Shown here: piece after piece, positions 57,601-60,829 of the stretch | Layout of the letters: the number at the start of each line of letters is the position of its first letter | Position numbering within the stretch: the first letter of the stretch is position 1 | NCBI GenBank assembly: GCA_020650975.1 | Contig: JAIPMN010000006.1 | Coordinates: 1 to 64,000, forward strand | From: Apostichopus californicus | Taxonomy: Eukaryota; Echinodermata; Holothuroidea; Aspidochirotida; Stichopodidae | Direction: 5' to 3' | Length of the DNA: 64,000 bases | Position numbers and translations under genes: made by a program | Notes under the pieces: model-generated | Told to the model about the DNA's origin: nothing | Databases searched by the model: none | The model's input: the letters and a program-made list of their open reading frames with translations, nothing else

Positions 57601-60600
57601 AGATGAAGAAAAAAAGGAAAAAATTCAGTCTTTTGTGTGAAGATTCATTGAACAGCAATGAATTGTTTTTATTTTTAAATATTAAAAAGTCCATATATAT
57701 GAATAATAATGCATATATGATACATCAGCAATTTTGACAATCCTTATCAATTTTCCTTGTCATGTTATACAATTTTATTACATTCAAATGATTTTCAGAT
57801 GAATTTGTACATGACAGTAACCATAGCAACAGTAAATAGAGACACTGAAGAACATCAATGCAGATGTAGATCATGTGGCTACATTACATCTAGTCCTGCA
57901 ATGAGATACTCTTTCAAGGAAACCAACCACATACAGCCATGAAGCTTTTTTTAATAATAATAATTTTTAAATAATTAGCAGTTATTTAACCACGCTTAAG
58001 CGACCACAAATGTGGGAGAAACTCGCATGGGCTTATGGTTTACAACTTACACGTCGGGTGGCATCCAATTCAACATTTAATCTCAAAATTTGGAATCTTT
58101 CAACTCCACAATCTATATTTGGCCACTTTTATTATTGTTATTTATTATTATTTTTATTATCACAAAACTACAAAATGAACTACACCCAAAAGACTCCCTA
58201 CTAGTAAAGAATTAACGACACCCAAACAGACGTTTTACCAAATTTCACATTTGCTGTCAAATTCATCCACAAAATTCATCACTTGAACATCAACACTCAA
58301 CCACCGAACAACTTCCTTTCATTCTTTTGCTAGAAATTTGAGCTTTTGCATAAACTGACCTTGTCGTGGATCCAGAACATGACCTGCTCGTGGATGCGGA
58401 AGAACTGGATGAGCTTCTGCGCCTGGAGGAGCTTGATGCCTTTCTCCCTCAGTTTCAACAGCAGTAGGTCCCAGAGTCTGTGTAACTCTATCAGACGTGC
58501 CTGGCAAATGGAAGGAGAAAACTCTTCACTATTCACCATCTTTGTGACAGATTAGCAATTTAACAAATATAACATTCAAATTCAATTTTTGAAACCAATA
58601 CTCATAGCCATGAGTGATTTAACGGGTACAGCAGACACAATAAATCCACAATTTTAAACCTCTATCTGATTGGGTCAATTAGCATAATAATTAAATAATT
58701 AATTGACATTCTGCTTCACCAACATAGGTAAAAACTTAATTTCTTGTTCAAAATTTTGTGTAGCTGTTTTGAAAGCTCGGAATTTTGTCTGTCTATGGTT
58801 CCCATGTAAAAAAAATACTGCTATACATCTTTGGGTTTGTATATAGCAATTTGACCATTTTGCATACTAGCATTTTCCGATGCCATACTGGATCAATTTT
58901 TCCCTGTCAAGCAGATAAAAAGTCAAACCGAGTGCTCTTGATTTCCATTTAATCCCATCAAAAAAGTATTCTATTTTGACAAAACTATATATATTTTTTT
59001 AAGCAAATGTATCAATTTTGCATGAAAGATTAATCTTCTCTCTACGCAGCTTTTTCTAATCTTTTCTTTCATTTTTCTATATTTTTTTTCACCCAGAGTC
59101 AAATTTGGGAAAGATATGTAGATATTATACTTACATCAACAATGTCTGACTGGAAGTGGCTCTCATTGATCATTTTAGCGCCGGCTTCGTCAAGCTGTTC
59201 GATGTACTTGGAATGGGCATGGACCTCTGCTTCAAAGGCTTGATGTTTCTGCAACTTGGCCTAAACAGATATGGATAAAAACAAAAAATGTATTCCATTT
59301 AGTTAATCATCCTTGCAAAGATACTGCAGAAAACCTCTTGATAACTCTAAACAGTAAACACAGAAGATTTTTTATGGTTGCCAAGCTTGGAACCTGTTAG
59401 GTGTTGACATACAGTATTATTCTAAGTTACTAACATTTCTAATCTTCCCTTCTGTTTTCAAGCAAGTTATTTTAACTCTTGCTGACTGAAAATATTGTAA
59501 GTCAGAAACAAAACAGGTTCTATACCATTGGAGGCTAGACAGATTAAAAAGAGGAGTCAAGATTTTCAAATTAAATGGAAACTTCTAACTGTAAGGATCT
59601 CATAAAAATGATGATGGTGGCTTTAAAACTTGGCCAAAAATGGTTACATCAGGTTAACAGTTCTAAGTTGTTAGTCACTTGATGTATATGACATTTAACT
59701 TCTACAGGATAGTATTTTGTAATTACAACCTGTAGGGGAAAGAAAGGACAACAACTTCTGAACTTTTAATGTCTTTTCACAGTAGGAAAGTAAATGAATA
59801 AATCACAACCATCATAATATGCAATGAAAAGTATTAATTGAGATACTTTAAATCTGAGCAATAGCCTAAAGATTACAGTGGGAGTATACTTCGGTTTAAA
59901 AGGATATAGTGTAGCATTGGAAAAAAAAAATTCTGTCCAATTCAAAAGAAAGCTATTGTATTTGATAACTAGCCTTTTCTTAAATTTCAAGTACCTTATA
60001 AAGTCGCTCACCAAAATAACCAACACAAAATCTACAACAGTTTTTTGTAATTTTTAAAGGTTTGGAATCAATTTAAGGACATGGAGTATTAATACATGAG
60101 GATCTATAATCTCCATGGTTATATATACTCAGGGATGTGTCCACGCTGGGCGGCACTGGGCGGCCCCGCCCAGCACTAAAAATTACCGCCAAGCACTGTC
60201 TTAAAAATCGTGAATCCCGCCCAGTACTATTATCATCTAAAATCCCGACATTCCTAACATTATATTCAACATAAATTGGGCCACGTGTATCCTTGTTCCC
60301 CCCATTTGTCAAATTCAGCAATCTGCAGCATGCAGTATCACACTACACTAGCTCTGTATACAACTTGCCCTTGTCAATGTCAGGCTGGCAGTTGTAGCGC
60401 AAGTGCACCACGTACGTAAAAAGCTACACAAGTGCCAGAATTTGGCATCTGAGCACCTTCCAAAATCGAAAAATGTCACCCCTCCTCATAGACCCCTCCC
60501 CCAGGATGGCGATCAGTATACCCGGCACTCAGGAAATCCTAGGCACATCCCTGTATACTAACCTGCAGATTTACAGGATCCCTGTAGCTTTCGTCCGAGG

Positions 60601-60802
60601 CTGTCTGCAATTTTTCCAAGATCCATGTCTCTAGTTCATCGGCGTCTCTTCGGAAGAATTGAAATTCTCTGGAAGCTTCCAATTTCTCCCTCCTCCGTTT
60701 GGCTAGGTGCTTGAACTGCTCGTATTTGTCCAGCACCTGCTTTCTCCGGTCGGCGATGTCATCGGCCGTCTCCAGAATTCTGACTTCACTCCTTTCCGTC
60801 AT
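3547..60802 (-). CDS. SPTAN1: Alpha-spectrin (alphaII/non-erythroid type), complete coding region in 52 joined exons
   Basis: Alpha-spectrin pairs antiparallel with beta-spectrin; the heterodimers join head to head into the flexible tetramers of the submembrane actin-spectrin skeleton. The 52 exons listed below join with GT/AG junctions and matching phases into 2,411 codons plus stop. Order seen: partial N-terminal repeat (helix C, about 1-45, the head-to-head site), about twenty ~106-residue triple-helix repeats, SH3 (971-1026) with ALYDY, the WW pair (1005-1006) and PAAY (1018-1021), then a C-terminal EF-hand domain with canonical loops at 2275-2286 ([12 protein letters not shown]) and 2318-2329 ([12 protein letters not shown]) and a degenerate second pair. 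Length matches fly and vertebrate family members. The start codon has A at -3 and an in-frame TGA 15 nt upstream. The vertebrate calpain/calmodulin-binding loop is absent. Four candidate cassette exons, not counted here, are listed separately. The symbol is assigned by orthology to vertebrate SPTAN1. Confidence 0.97.
3975..4160. mobile_element. Fold-back (palindromic) element in the last intron
   Basis: Perfect 28-bp arms at 4031-4058 and 4072-4099 flank the 13-nt loop GAGGCGCAGCCGA. Imperfect pairing continues outward to roughly 3975 and 4160, giving a hairpin of about 185 bp. Non-autonomous fold-back elements of this type are frequent in invertebrate genomes; the family is not assigned. Confidence 0.65.
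4151..4375. mobile_element. Possible MITE with 13-bp terminal inverted repeats
   Basis: TTATACAACACCT at 4151-4163 is matched by AGGTGTTGTATAA at 4363-4375. The left end overlaps the outer arm of the fold-back element, so the two may be one rearranged element (3975-4375). Confidence 0.5.
4385..4740. repeat. Degenerate TAGTATAGTG-type low-complexity repeat
   Basis: Irregular short units TAGTATA, GTGTAGTA, GTGGTATA run for about 350 bp; a similar weaker stretch is at 3820-3990. It ends shortly before the donor of exon 51. Confidence 0.7.
4768..4915 (-). CDS. SPTAN1: alpha-spectrin coding exon 51 (2321-2370), EF-hand 2
   Basis: [49 protein letters not shown]. Completes the second canonical loop (D-P-N-R-D-G...E). 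Phase 0 end. Confidence 0.98.
5869..6015 (-). CDS. SPTAN1: alpha-spectrin coding exon 50 (2272-2321), EF-hand 1
   Basis: [48 protein letters not shown]. The loop has Asp1, Asp3, Ser5, Gly6, Asp9 and Glu12, so it should bind calcium. Arg2321 is split AG|G. Confidence 0.98.
6319..6372 (-). CDS. SPTAN1: alpha-spectrin coding exon 49 (2254-2272)
   Basis: [17 protein letters not shown], the E helix of EF-hand 1. 54 bp; Lys2272 is split AA|G. Confidence 0.96.
7013..7114 (-). CDS. SPTAN1: alpha-spectrin coding exon 48 (2220-2254)
   Basis: [33 protein letters not shown]; almost identical to vertebrate. The helix leading into the EF-hand domain. Arg2254 is split CG|C. Confidence 0.98.
7549..7643 (-). 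CDS. SPTAN1: alpha-spectrin coding exon 47 (2189-2220)
   Basis: [20 protein letters not shown] then [11 protein letters not shown]; vertebrate LKKIEDLGAAMEEALILDNK. Arg2220 is split AG|A. Confidence 0.96.
7976..8030 (-). CDS. SPTAN1: alpha-spectrin coding exon 46 (2170-2188)
   Basis: [18 protein letters not shown]; vertebrate CMVEESGTLESQLEATK. Only 55 bp. The vertebrate six-residue repeat-21 insert would fall just before it; I found no counterpart in the 1.7-kb intron. Confidence 0.95.
9725..9901 (-). CDS. SPTAN1: alpha-spectrin coding exon 45 (2111-2170)
   Basis: [58 protein letters not shown]. Near-identical to vertebrate repeat 21. Arg2170 is split AG|A. Confidence 0.98.
10602..10717 (-). 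CDS. SPTAN1: alpha-spectrin coding exon 44 (2073-2111)
   Basis: [38 protein letters not shown]; vertebrate LDRQIKSFRVASNPYTWFT. Pro2111 is split CC|G. Confidence 0.96.
11205..11321 (-). CDS. SPTAN1: alpha-spectrin coding exon 43 (2034-2072)
   Basis: [39 protein letters not shown]; nearly invariant in animals, in the beta-spectrin-binding nucleation region. Phase 0 at both ends. Confidence 0.98.
11572..11644 (-). CDS. SPTAN1: alpha-spectrin coding exon 42 (2009-2033)
   Basis: [20 protein letters not shown] then QYQE; helix C of the repeat (vertebrate RWSQLLANS). Phase 0 end. Confidence 0.94.
11975..12385. repeat. AT-rich minisatellite (TATGAATATACAAACATCA)
   Basis: About twenty variable copies of a ~19-bp unit, in the intron between exons 41 and 42. 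Ends about 75 bp below the donor side of exon 41. Confidence 0.85.
12461..12674 (-). CDS. SPTAN1: alpha-spectrin coding exon 41 (1938-2009)
   Basis: [40 protein letters not shown], then [25 protein letters not shown] is identical to vertebrate. Arg2009 is split AG|G. Confidence 0.97.
13257..13416 (-). CDS. SPTAN1: alpha-spectrin coding exon 40 (1885-1938)
   Basis: [20 protein letters not shown], then [16 protein letters not shown] and [24 protein letters not shown] and [10 protein letters not shown] equal vertebrate. Ends with one base of Ala1938. Confidence 0.97.
13550..13603 (-). CDS. SPTAN1: Candidate cassette exon, 54 bp, in a helix B-C loop
   Basis: A 54-bp stop-free, GC-richer segment lies between exons 39 and 40, with acceptor CTTGCCAACAG and donor GAG|GTATAA. 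Both neighbours are phase 0, so inclusion places [18 protein letters not shown] between DELVNS and ENFNAEAI. That is a helix B-C loop, where spectrin repeats tolerate insertions. Without it the segment VHKDRV to KLDENS has exactly the vertebrate length, so I read it as an optional insert. Confidence 0.6.
13896..14127 (-). CDS. SPTAN1: alpha-spectrin coding exon 39 (1807-1884)
   Basis: [64 protein letters not shown]; vertebrate EAWINEK...[21 protein letters not shown]. Ends phase 0 at ELVNS. Confidence 0.97.
14855..14973 (-). CDS. SPTAN1: alpha-spectrin coding exon 38 (1768-1807)
   Basis: [20 protein letters not shown] then [19 protein letters not shown]. Loop plus helix C; low identity but correct length. 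Arg1807 is split AG|A. Confidence 0.93.
16254..16256. other. Ambiguous bases (NNN)
   Basis: Three N beside a poly-C run; most likely a consensus or gap artefact. Confidence 0.95.
18722..18754 (-). CDS. SPTAN1: Candidate 33-bp cassette exon ([11 protein letters not shown])
   Basis: Acceptor CTTCTATTCACAG and donor CAG|GTGACA enclose 33 stop-free bases in phase 0, inside the 5.8-kb intron between exons 37 and 38. Inclusion would add [11 protein letters not shown] after HEPAIQ. The first residues faintly resemble vertebrate GVLDTG that follows AIQ. The acceptor is good and the donor average. In an intron this long a chance match is possible. Confidence 0.42.
20754..20874 (-). CDS. SPTAN1: alpha-spectrin coding exon 37 (1727-1767)
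   Basis: [40 protein letters not shown]; the second half is almost identical to vertebrates. Phase 0 end, followed by the 5.8-kb intron. Confidence 0.97.
20882..20975. repeat. Short imperfect tandem duplication (~46 bp)
   Basis: CATATTCACTCATT...ACCAAT...GGAAG...GATGACATCAT occurs twice in a row just upstream of exon 37's acceptor. Confidence 0.6.
21251..21349 (-). CDS. SPTAN1: alpha-spectrin coding exon 36 (1694-1727)
   Basis: [20 protein letters not shown] then [12 protein letters not shown]; vertebrate RRAKLNESHRLHQFFRDMDDEESW. Lys1727 is split AA|A. The CVV stretch departs from the usual AAS. Confidence 0.94.
22287..22304 (-). CDS. SPTAN1: Candidate 18-bp microexon (YYLVKR) in the middle of the rod
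   Basis: GTGTAG acceptor and strong AAGAG|GTAAGT donor enclose 18 bp. Between exon 35 (ending AA) and exon 36 (starting G) it reads in frame, turning TKIKT into TKYYLVKRIKT. The vertebrate gene is known for a short alternative insert in repeat 15, roughly this region; I have not established that the site is the same. The upstream tract is T-rich but broken by G, so this is a moderate call. Confidence 0.42.
23461..23570 (-). CDS. SPTAN1: alpha-spectrin coding exon 35 (1658-1694)
   Basis: [20 protein letters not shown] then [16 protein letters not shown]; Lys1694 is split AA|G. Matches vertebrate DRLKDLNSQAD. Confidence 0.94.
23792..23896 (-). CDS. SPTAN1: alpha-spectrin coding exon 34 (1623-1657)
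   Basis: [20 protein letters not shown] then [15 protein letters not shown]; vertebrate SEDYGKDLASVNNLLKKHQLLEAD equivalent. Phase 0 at both ends. A 126-bp tandem array ends close to its acceptor. Confidence 0.95.
23915..24670. repeat. Tandem array, six copies of a ~126-bp unit
   Basis: The marker GGGTGTCAAT recurs near 23924, 24053, 24180, 24305, 24429 and 24555. Copies are very similar, suggesting recent amplification. The array begins about 20 bp from exon 34. Some frames stay open over several units, but only because of the repetition. Confidence 0.9.
24671..25070. repeat. Diverged direct duplication (~200-bp unit)
   Basis: The block from about 24671 (GATGACAGGTAATTCAATCA) to 24868 recurs at 24889-25070 with substitutions and indels. 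The second copy contains four AGGAAACAC nonamers (25014-25050) absent as an array from the first. Confidence 0.75.
25092..25276 (-). CDS. SPTAN1: alpha-spectrin coding exon 33 (1561-1622)
   Basis: [61 protein letters not shown]. Conserved LKEANKQQ motif. Phase 0 end, donor GTAAGA. Confidence 0.96.
26022..26269 (-). CDS. SPTAN1: alpha-spectrin coding exon 32 (1478-1561)
   Basis: [38 protein letters not shown], then [30 protein letters not shown] and [13 protein letters not shown] are identical to vertebrate alphaII. Ends with one base of Arg1561. Confidence 0.97.
26480..26779 (-). CDS. SPTAN1: alpha-spectrin coding exon 31 (1378-1478)
   Basis: [36 protein letters not shown], then [20 protein letters not shown] and KKDEVLAR. 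At 300 bp this is the longest exon, close to one full repeat. Arg1478 is split AG|G. Confidence 0.97.
27328..27402 (+). other. tRNA-like fossil (B-box, 75 bp)
   Basis: An 8-bp perfect inverted repeat (GCTGGATA / TATCCAGC) closes 75 bp that contain a B-box-like GGGTTTGAGTCCT. The A-box is poor and I cannot assign an anticodon, so a tRNA pseudogene or SINE head is more likely than an active tRNA. Confidence 0.3.
27691..27839 (-). CDS. SPTAN1: alpha-spectrin coding exon 30 (1329-1378)
   Basis: [20 protein letters not shown], then [15 protein letters not shown]. Vertebrate [16 protein letters not shown] counterpart. Arg1378 is split AG|G. Confidence 0.95.
28425..28589 (-). CDS. SPTAN1: alpha-spectrin coding exon 29 (1274-1328)
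   Basis: [20 protein letters not shown], then [20 protein letters not shown]; strongly like vertebrate [18 protein letters not shown]. Phase 0 at both ends; donor GTAGGC. Confidence 0.96.
29436..29552 (-). CDS. SPTAN1: alpha-spectrin coding exon 28 (1235-1273)
   Basis: [20 protein letters not shown] then [19 protein letters not shown]. Loop and helix C of repeat 11. Phase 0 at both ends. Confidence 0.94.
30096..30240 (-). CDS. SPTAN1: alpha-spectrin coding exon 27 (1186-1234)
   Basis: [48 protein letters not shown]; helix A/B of repeat 11. Ends phase 0. Confidence 0.96.
30709..30800 (-). CDS. SPTAN1: alpha-spectrin coding exon 26 (1156-1186)
   Basis: [20 protein letters not shown] then [10 protein letters not shown]; vertebrate ELNERWRSLQ...SAHEVQRF. 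Arg1186 is split AG|G. Confidence 0.95.
31360..31467 (-). CDS. SPTAN1: alpha-spectrin coding exon 25 (1120-1155)
   Basis: [20 protein letters not shown] then [16 protein letters not shown]. In vertebrate alphaII the calpain/caspase/calmodulin loop follows this point; here the next exon goes straight to ELNNRW. Phase 0 at both ends. Confidence 0.95.
31812..31850. repeat. (TA)n/(GATA)n microsatellite
   Basis: GATAGATAGATA followed by TATATATATATATATAT, about 40 bp before the donor side of exon 24. Confidence 0.8.
31894..31977 (-). CDS. SPTAN1: alpha-spectrin coding exon 24 (1092-1119)
   Basis: [20 protein letters not shown] then KKFDDFQK, nearly identical to vertebrate [17 protein letters not shown]. 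Phase 0 at both ends. Confidence 0.95.
32291..32405 (-). CDS. SPTAN1: alpha-spectrin coding exon 23 (1053-1091)
   Basis: [20 protein letters not shown] then [18 protein letters not shown]; like vertebrate LFREANELQQWINEK. Begins with one base of Gln1053, ends phase 0. Confidence 0.95.
32535..32655. repeat. Short tandem repeat of GGGTTAAACCNGTACA-type unit
   Basis: Five to six ~19-bp copies of TACAGGGGGTTAAACC / TACATGGGTTAAACC in the intron between exons 22 and 23. Confidence 0.8.
32921..33069 (-). CDS. SPTAN1: alpha-spectrin coding exon 22 (1004-1053), C-terminal half of SH3
   Basis: [20 protein letters not shown] then [18 protein letters not shown]; the WW pair and PAAY complete the ligand-binding surface. 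Ends with two bases of Gln1053. The vertebrate 20-residue SH3i cassette would fall after this exon; I see no counterpart. Confidence 0.97.
33400..34640. repeat. 83-bp tandem array carrying copies of the exon 21 donor site
   Basis: About 12 good copies (from about 33660) plus degenerate ones. Each unit holds the palindromic core AACCATGGTT and the block TACTAACCTTGTTAGCACTG, which on the transcript strand is the end of exon 21 plus its 5' splice site (AACAAG|GTTAGTA). The last copy is the true exon edge, so the array grew by duplication across the exon/intron junction. Confidence 0.93.
34641..34775 (-). CDS. SPTAN1: alpha-spectrin coding exon 21 (959-1003), N-terminal half of SH3
   Basis: [20 protein letters not shown] then [20 protein letters not shown] and NSANK. 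Contains the ALYDY motif of the SH3 domain that interrupts repeat 9. Phase 0 at both ends. Its 3' junction (CTAACAAG|GTTAGT) has been copied many times into the following intron. Confidence 0.97.
34776..40174 (-). other. SPTAN1: Intron between exons 20 and 21 (5.4 kb)
   Basis: AT-rich; holds the candidate 42-bp cassette exon (38898-38939), a TGTATG-type microsatellite near 36890-36990 and C runs near 38105 and 40138. Otherwise nothing recognised. Confidence 0.6.
38898..38939 (-). CDS. SPTAN1: Candidate cassette exon, 42 bp, just before the SH3 domain
   Basis: A 42-bp stop-free segment with acceptor TTTCTCTTCCAG and strong donor GTAAGT lies in the 5.4-kb intron between exons 20 and 21. Both neighbours are phase 0, so inclusion adds [14 protein letters not shown] between AEECK and QQQLPV without shifting the frame. 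It contains possible phosphorylation residues (Tyr, Ser, Thr). Vertebrate alphaII-spectrin, as I recall it, has no insert here. Splice strength, phase and length support it; expression is not shown. Confidence 0.65.
40175..40267 (-). CDS. SPTAN1: alpha-spectrin coding exon 20 (928-958)
   Basis: [20 protein letters not shown] then [11 protein letters not shown], matching vertebrate ALLKKHEALMSDLSAYGSSI. Phase 0 at both ends; the next constitutive exon opens the SH3 insertion in repeat 9. Confidence 0.95.
40640..40960. repeat. Possible dispersed repeat fragment
   Basis: AT-rich stretch including GGTTCTAAAACTCCATTTTGGG that looks like 3'-terminal sequence of dispersed repeats I associate with marine invertebrates. 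No ends or duplications are visible; weak call. Confidence 0.2.
41085..41234 (-). CDS. SPTAN1: alpha-spectrin coding exon 19 (878-927)
   Basis: [50 protein letters not shown]; repeat 9 helix A/B. Phase 0 at both ends. Confidence 0.95.
41716..41783 (-). CDS. SPTAN1: alpha-spectrin coding exon 18 (855-877)
   Basis: [20 protein letters not shown] then LK after the split Gly855; equivalent to vertebrate EGHFAAEDVKAKL...KWEALK. Phase 0 end, donor GTAAGT. Confidence 0.94.
42534..42783 (-). CDS. SPTAN1: alpha-spectrin coding exon 17 (772-855)
   Basis: [20 protein letters not shown], then [18 protein letters not shown], then [20 protein letters not shown] and EPRI: a nearly complete repeat 8 A-B unit. 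Ends with one base of Gly855. Confidence 0.96.
42820..43490. repeat. G-rich minisatellite (GGAGGCCAAGGAGGGT), ~40 copies
   Basis: A 16-17-bp unit over about 670 bp, in the intron between exons 16 and 17. The plus strand is purine-rich with closely spaced GG/GGG tracts; the transcript strand is pyrimidine-rich up to about 40 nt from the exon 17 acceptor. Reading frames remain open on both strands because the unit lacks stop triplets; this is not evidence for a protein. Confidence 0.95.
43829..44014 (-). CDS. SPTAN1: alpha-spectrin coding exon 16 (710-771)
   Basis: [20 protein letters not shown] to [13 protein letters not shown]. Matches vertebrate DLTSVQNLQKKH...ARYEALK. Phase 0 at both ends. 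The G-rich minisatellite lies in the next intron. Confidence 0.95.
44552..44664 (-). CDS. SPTAN1: alpha-spectrin coding exon 15 (672-709)
   Basis: [20 protein letters not shown] then [17 protein letters not shown], the NVEDIExWLxEVE...SEDYGK motif. Acceptor AATAG, donor GTAGAG, a weaker donor than its neighbours. Confidence 0.94.
45233..45437 (-). CDS. SPTAN1: alpha-spectrin coding exon 14 (604-672)
   Basis: [20 protein letters not shown] to [15 protein letters not shown]; repeat 6 B helix to repeat 7 linker. Ends with one base of Ala672. Confidence 0.95.
45438..50258 (-). other. SPTAN1: Intron between exons 13 and 14 (4.8 kb)
   Basis: Contains the hAT-like MITE (46210-46468), an AG-repeat (47806-47820) and G/C runs near 48826 and 49320. 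The open stretch 46849-47127 resembles no family I know. Nothing else recognised. Confidence 0.6.
46210..46468. mobile_element. hAT-like MITE (259 bp)
   Basis: Terminal 18-mers CTACGGTCAGCAAACTTT and, inverted, CAGCGGTCTGCAAACTTT match at 15 of 18 positions and fit the hAT end pattern. They are flanked by 8-bp direct repeats CTCTAACC / CTCTAGGC (6 of 8). No transposase is present. The decay of the ends suggests an old copy. Confidence 0.7.
50259..50414 (-). CDS. SPTAN1: alpha-spectrin coding exon 13 (552-603)
   Basis: [20 protein letters not shown], then [16 protein letters not shown] and MDESYK, which runs into DPTNLQ of the next exon. Phase 0 at both ends. The 4.8-kb intron follows. Confidence 0.95.
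50870..50947 (-). CDS. SPTAN1: alpha-spectrin coding exon 12 (526-551)
   Basis: [20 protein letters not shown] then EQRRDA, the B-C loop of repeat 5. Phase 0 at both ends; donor GTAAGT. Confidence 0.94.
51340..51510. repeat. Duplicated segment with (CTC)n tracts around an assembly gap
   Basis: GTGAGGGTA(G/C)AGTAATAT...TTCC followed by a (CTC)n run occurs on each side of the gap, so a tandem unit of about 95 bp is probably collapsed here. Confidence 0.75.
51409..51418. other. Assembly gap (10 N)
   Basis: Ten N interrupt the first (CTC)n tract; the true length is unknown. Confidence 0.97.
51626..51736 (-). CDS. SPTAN1: alpha-spectrin coding exon 11 (489-525)
   Basis: [20 protein letters not shown] then [17 protein letters not shown]; vertebrate AFLLNEDLGDSLDSVEALLK equivalent. 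Phase 0 at both ends. Confidence 0.95.
52541..52770 (+). mobile_element. tRNA-derived SINE
   Basis: A tRNA-like head (52541-52606) has an A box TAGCTCAGTGG (52548-52558), a B box AGTTCGAGTCA (52592-52602) and pairing acceptor ends GGAGTG / CACTCC. A tRNA-unrelated body follows. It lies antisense to the gene in the intron between exons 10 and 11. The 3' end is approximate. Confidence 0.75.
52819..53058 (-). CDS. SPTAN1: alpha-spectrin coding exon 10 (409-488)
   Basis: Starts [20 protein letters not shown] and ends [20 protein letters not shown] then KQE. The last stretch is almost identical to vertebrate repeat 5. Phase 0 at both ends. Confidence 0.96.
53095..53360 (+). mobile_element. Dispersed repeat (LINE/SINE-3'-like family)
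   Basis: Motifs CTCAAAGCGCTTTACAGACG, GGTACCCATTTAACCCCTGG and CTTGCCCAAGG occur in order, as in a repeat I recognise from several marine invertebrate genomes. Ends and family are not resolved. Confidence 0.5.
53805..53978 (-). CDS. SPTAN1: alpha-spectrin coding exon 9 (351-408)
   Basis: [20 protein letters not shown], then [14 protein letters not shown] and [20 protein letters not shown]; repeat 4 helix A/B with the AEALxxRHQEH signature. Phase 0 at both ends. Confidence 0.96.
54535..54651 (-). CDS. SPTAN1: alpha-spectrin coding exon 8 (312-350)
   Basis: [20 protein letters not shown] then [19 protein letters not shown], aligning with vertebrate ALCAEADRLQQSHP...ITNWEQIR. Phase 0 at both ends; donor GTGAGT. 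Confidence 0.94.
54680..54835. repeat. AT-rich low-complexity (TTTATATA)n
   Basis: Irregular TTTATTTATAT units for about 150 bp, directly upstream of exon 8's acceptor. Confidence 0.7.
55483..55627 (-). CDS. SPTAN1: alpha-spectrin coding exon 7 (263-311)
   Basis: [48 protein letters not shown]: classic repeat 3 helices A/B. Starts with one base completing Arg263, ends phase 0. Confidence 0.96.
56185..56276 (-). CDS. SPTAN1: alpha-spectrin coding exon 6 (233-263)
   Basis: [20 protein letters not shown] then [10 protein letters not shown], with Arg263 split over the junction (AG|A). Helix C of repeat 2 into helix A of repeat 3. Donor GTCAGT. Confidence 0.94.
57072..57176 (-). CDS. SPTAN1: alpha-spectrin coding exon 5 (198-232)
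   Basis: [20 protein letters not shown] then [15 protein letters not shown], the B helix and loop of repeat 2 (compare vertebrate EEQHPEEE). Phase 0 at both ends. Confidence 0.94.
57489..57572 (-). CDS. SPTAN1: alpha-spectrin coding exon 4 (170-197)
   Basis: [20 protein letters not shown] then KNFQEFNK, the [15 protein letters not shown] motif of repeat 2. Phase 0 at both ends. Confidence 0.94.
58360..58500 (-). CDS. SPTAN1: alpha-spectrin coding exon 3 (123-169)
   Basis: Encodes [20 protein letters not shown] followed by [14 protein letters not shown], nearly the vertebrate repeat 1/2 linker. Phase 0 at both ends; donor GTCAGT. Confidence 0.95.
59135..59260 (-). CDS. SPTAN1: alpha-spectrin coding exon 2 (81-122)
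   Basis: Encodes [20 protein letters not shown] and on to SHFQSDIVD; this is helix B and the B-C loop of repeat 1. Acceptor GTTTAG, donor GTAAGT, both phase 0. Confidence 0.95.
60130..60553. mobile_element. hAT-like non-autonomous DNA transposon (424 bp)
   Basis: Perfect 10-bp inverted ends CAGGGATGTG / CACATCCCTG, flanked by direct repeats TATACT (60124-60129 and 60554-60559). The interior is GC-richer than the intron and codes for nothing recognisable. The end pattern suggests hAT, but hAT normally makes 8-bp duplications, so the family is uncertain. It starts 9 nt from the exon 1 donor. Confidence 0.65.
60563..60802 (-). CDS. SPTAN1: alpha-spectrin coding exon 1 (residues 1-80)
   Basis: Begins [20 protein letters not shown] and ends [11 protein letters not shown]. 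The lone helix C ([16 protein letters not shown]) is the alpha-side tetramerisation site; repeat 1 starts near residue 45. The donor CTGCAG|GTTAGT is phase 0. A transposon-like insertion starts 9 nt into the following intron. Confidence 0.96.
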
Positions 60803-60829
60803 CTTTCTTTCGGTTCAGTTTTCCTTCAA
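60803..60829 (-). other. SPTAN1: 5' UTR part of the first coding exon
   Basis: The acceptor TTTTGCAG precedes 60829. The 27-nt leader contains an in-frame TGA 15 nt before the ATG, which supports the chosen start codon. Confidence 0.7.

Noticed and set aside
60563-60802. Beta-spectrin as an alternative identity
   Set aside because: There are no calponin-homology domains; the SH3 in repeat 9 and the C-terminal EF-hands are specific to alpha-spectrin.
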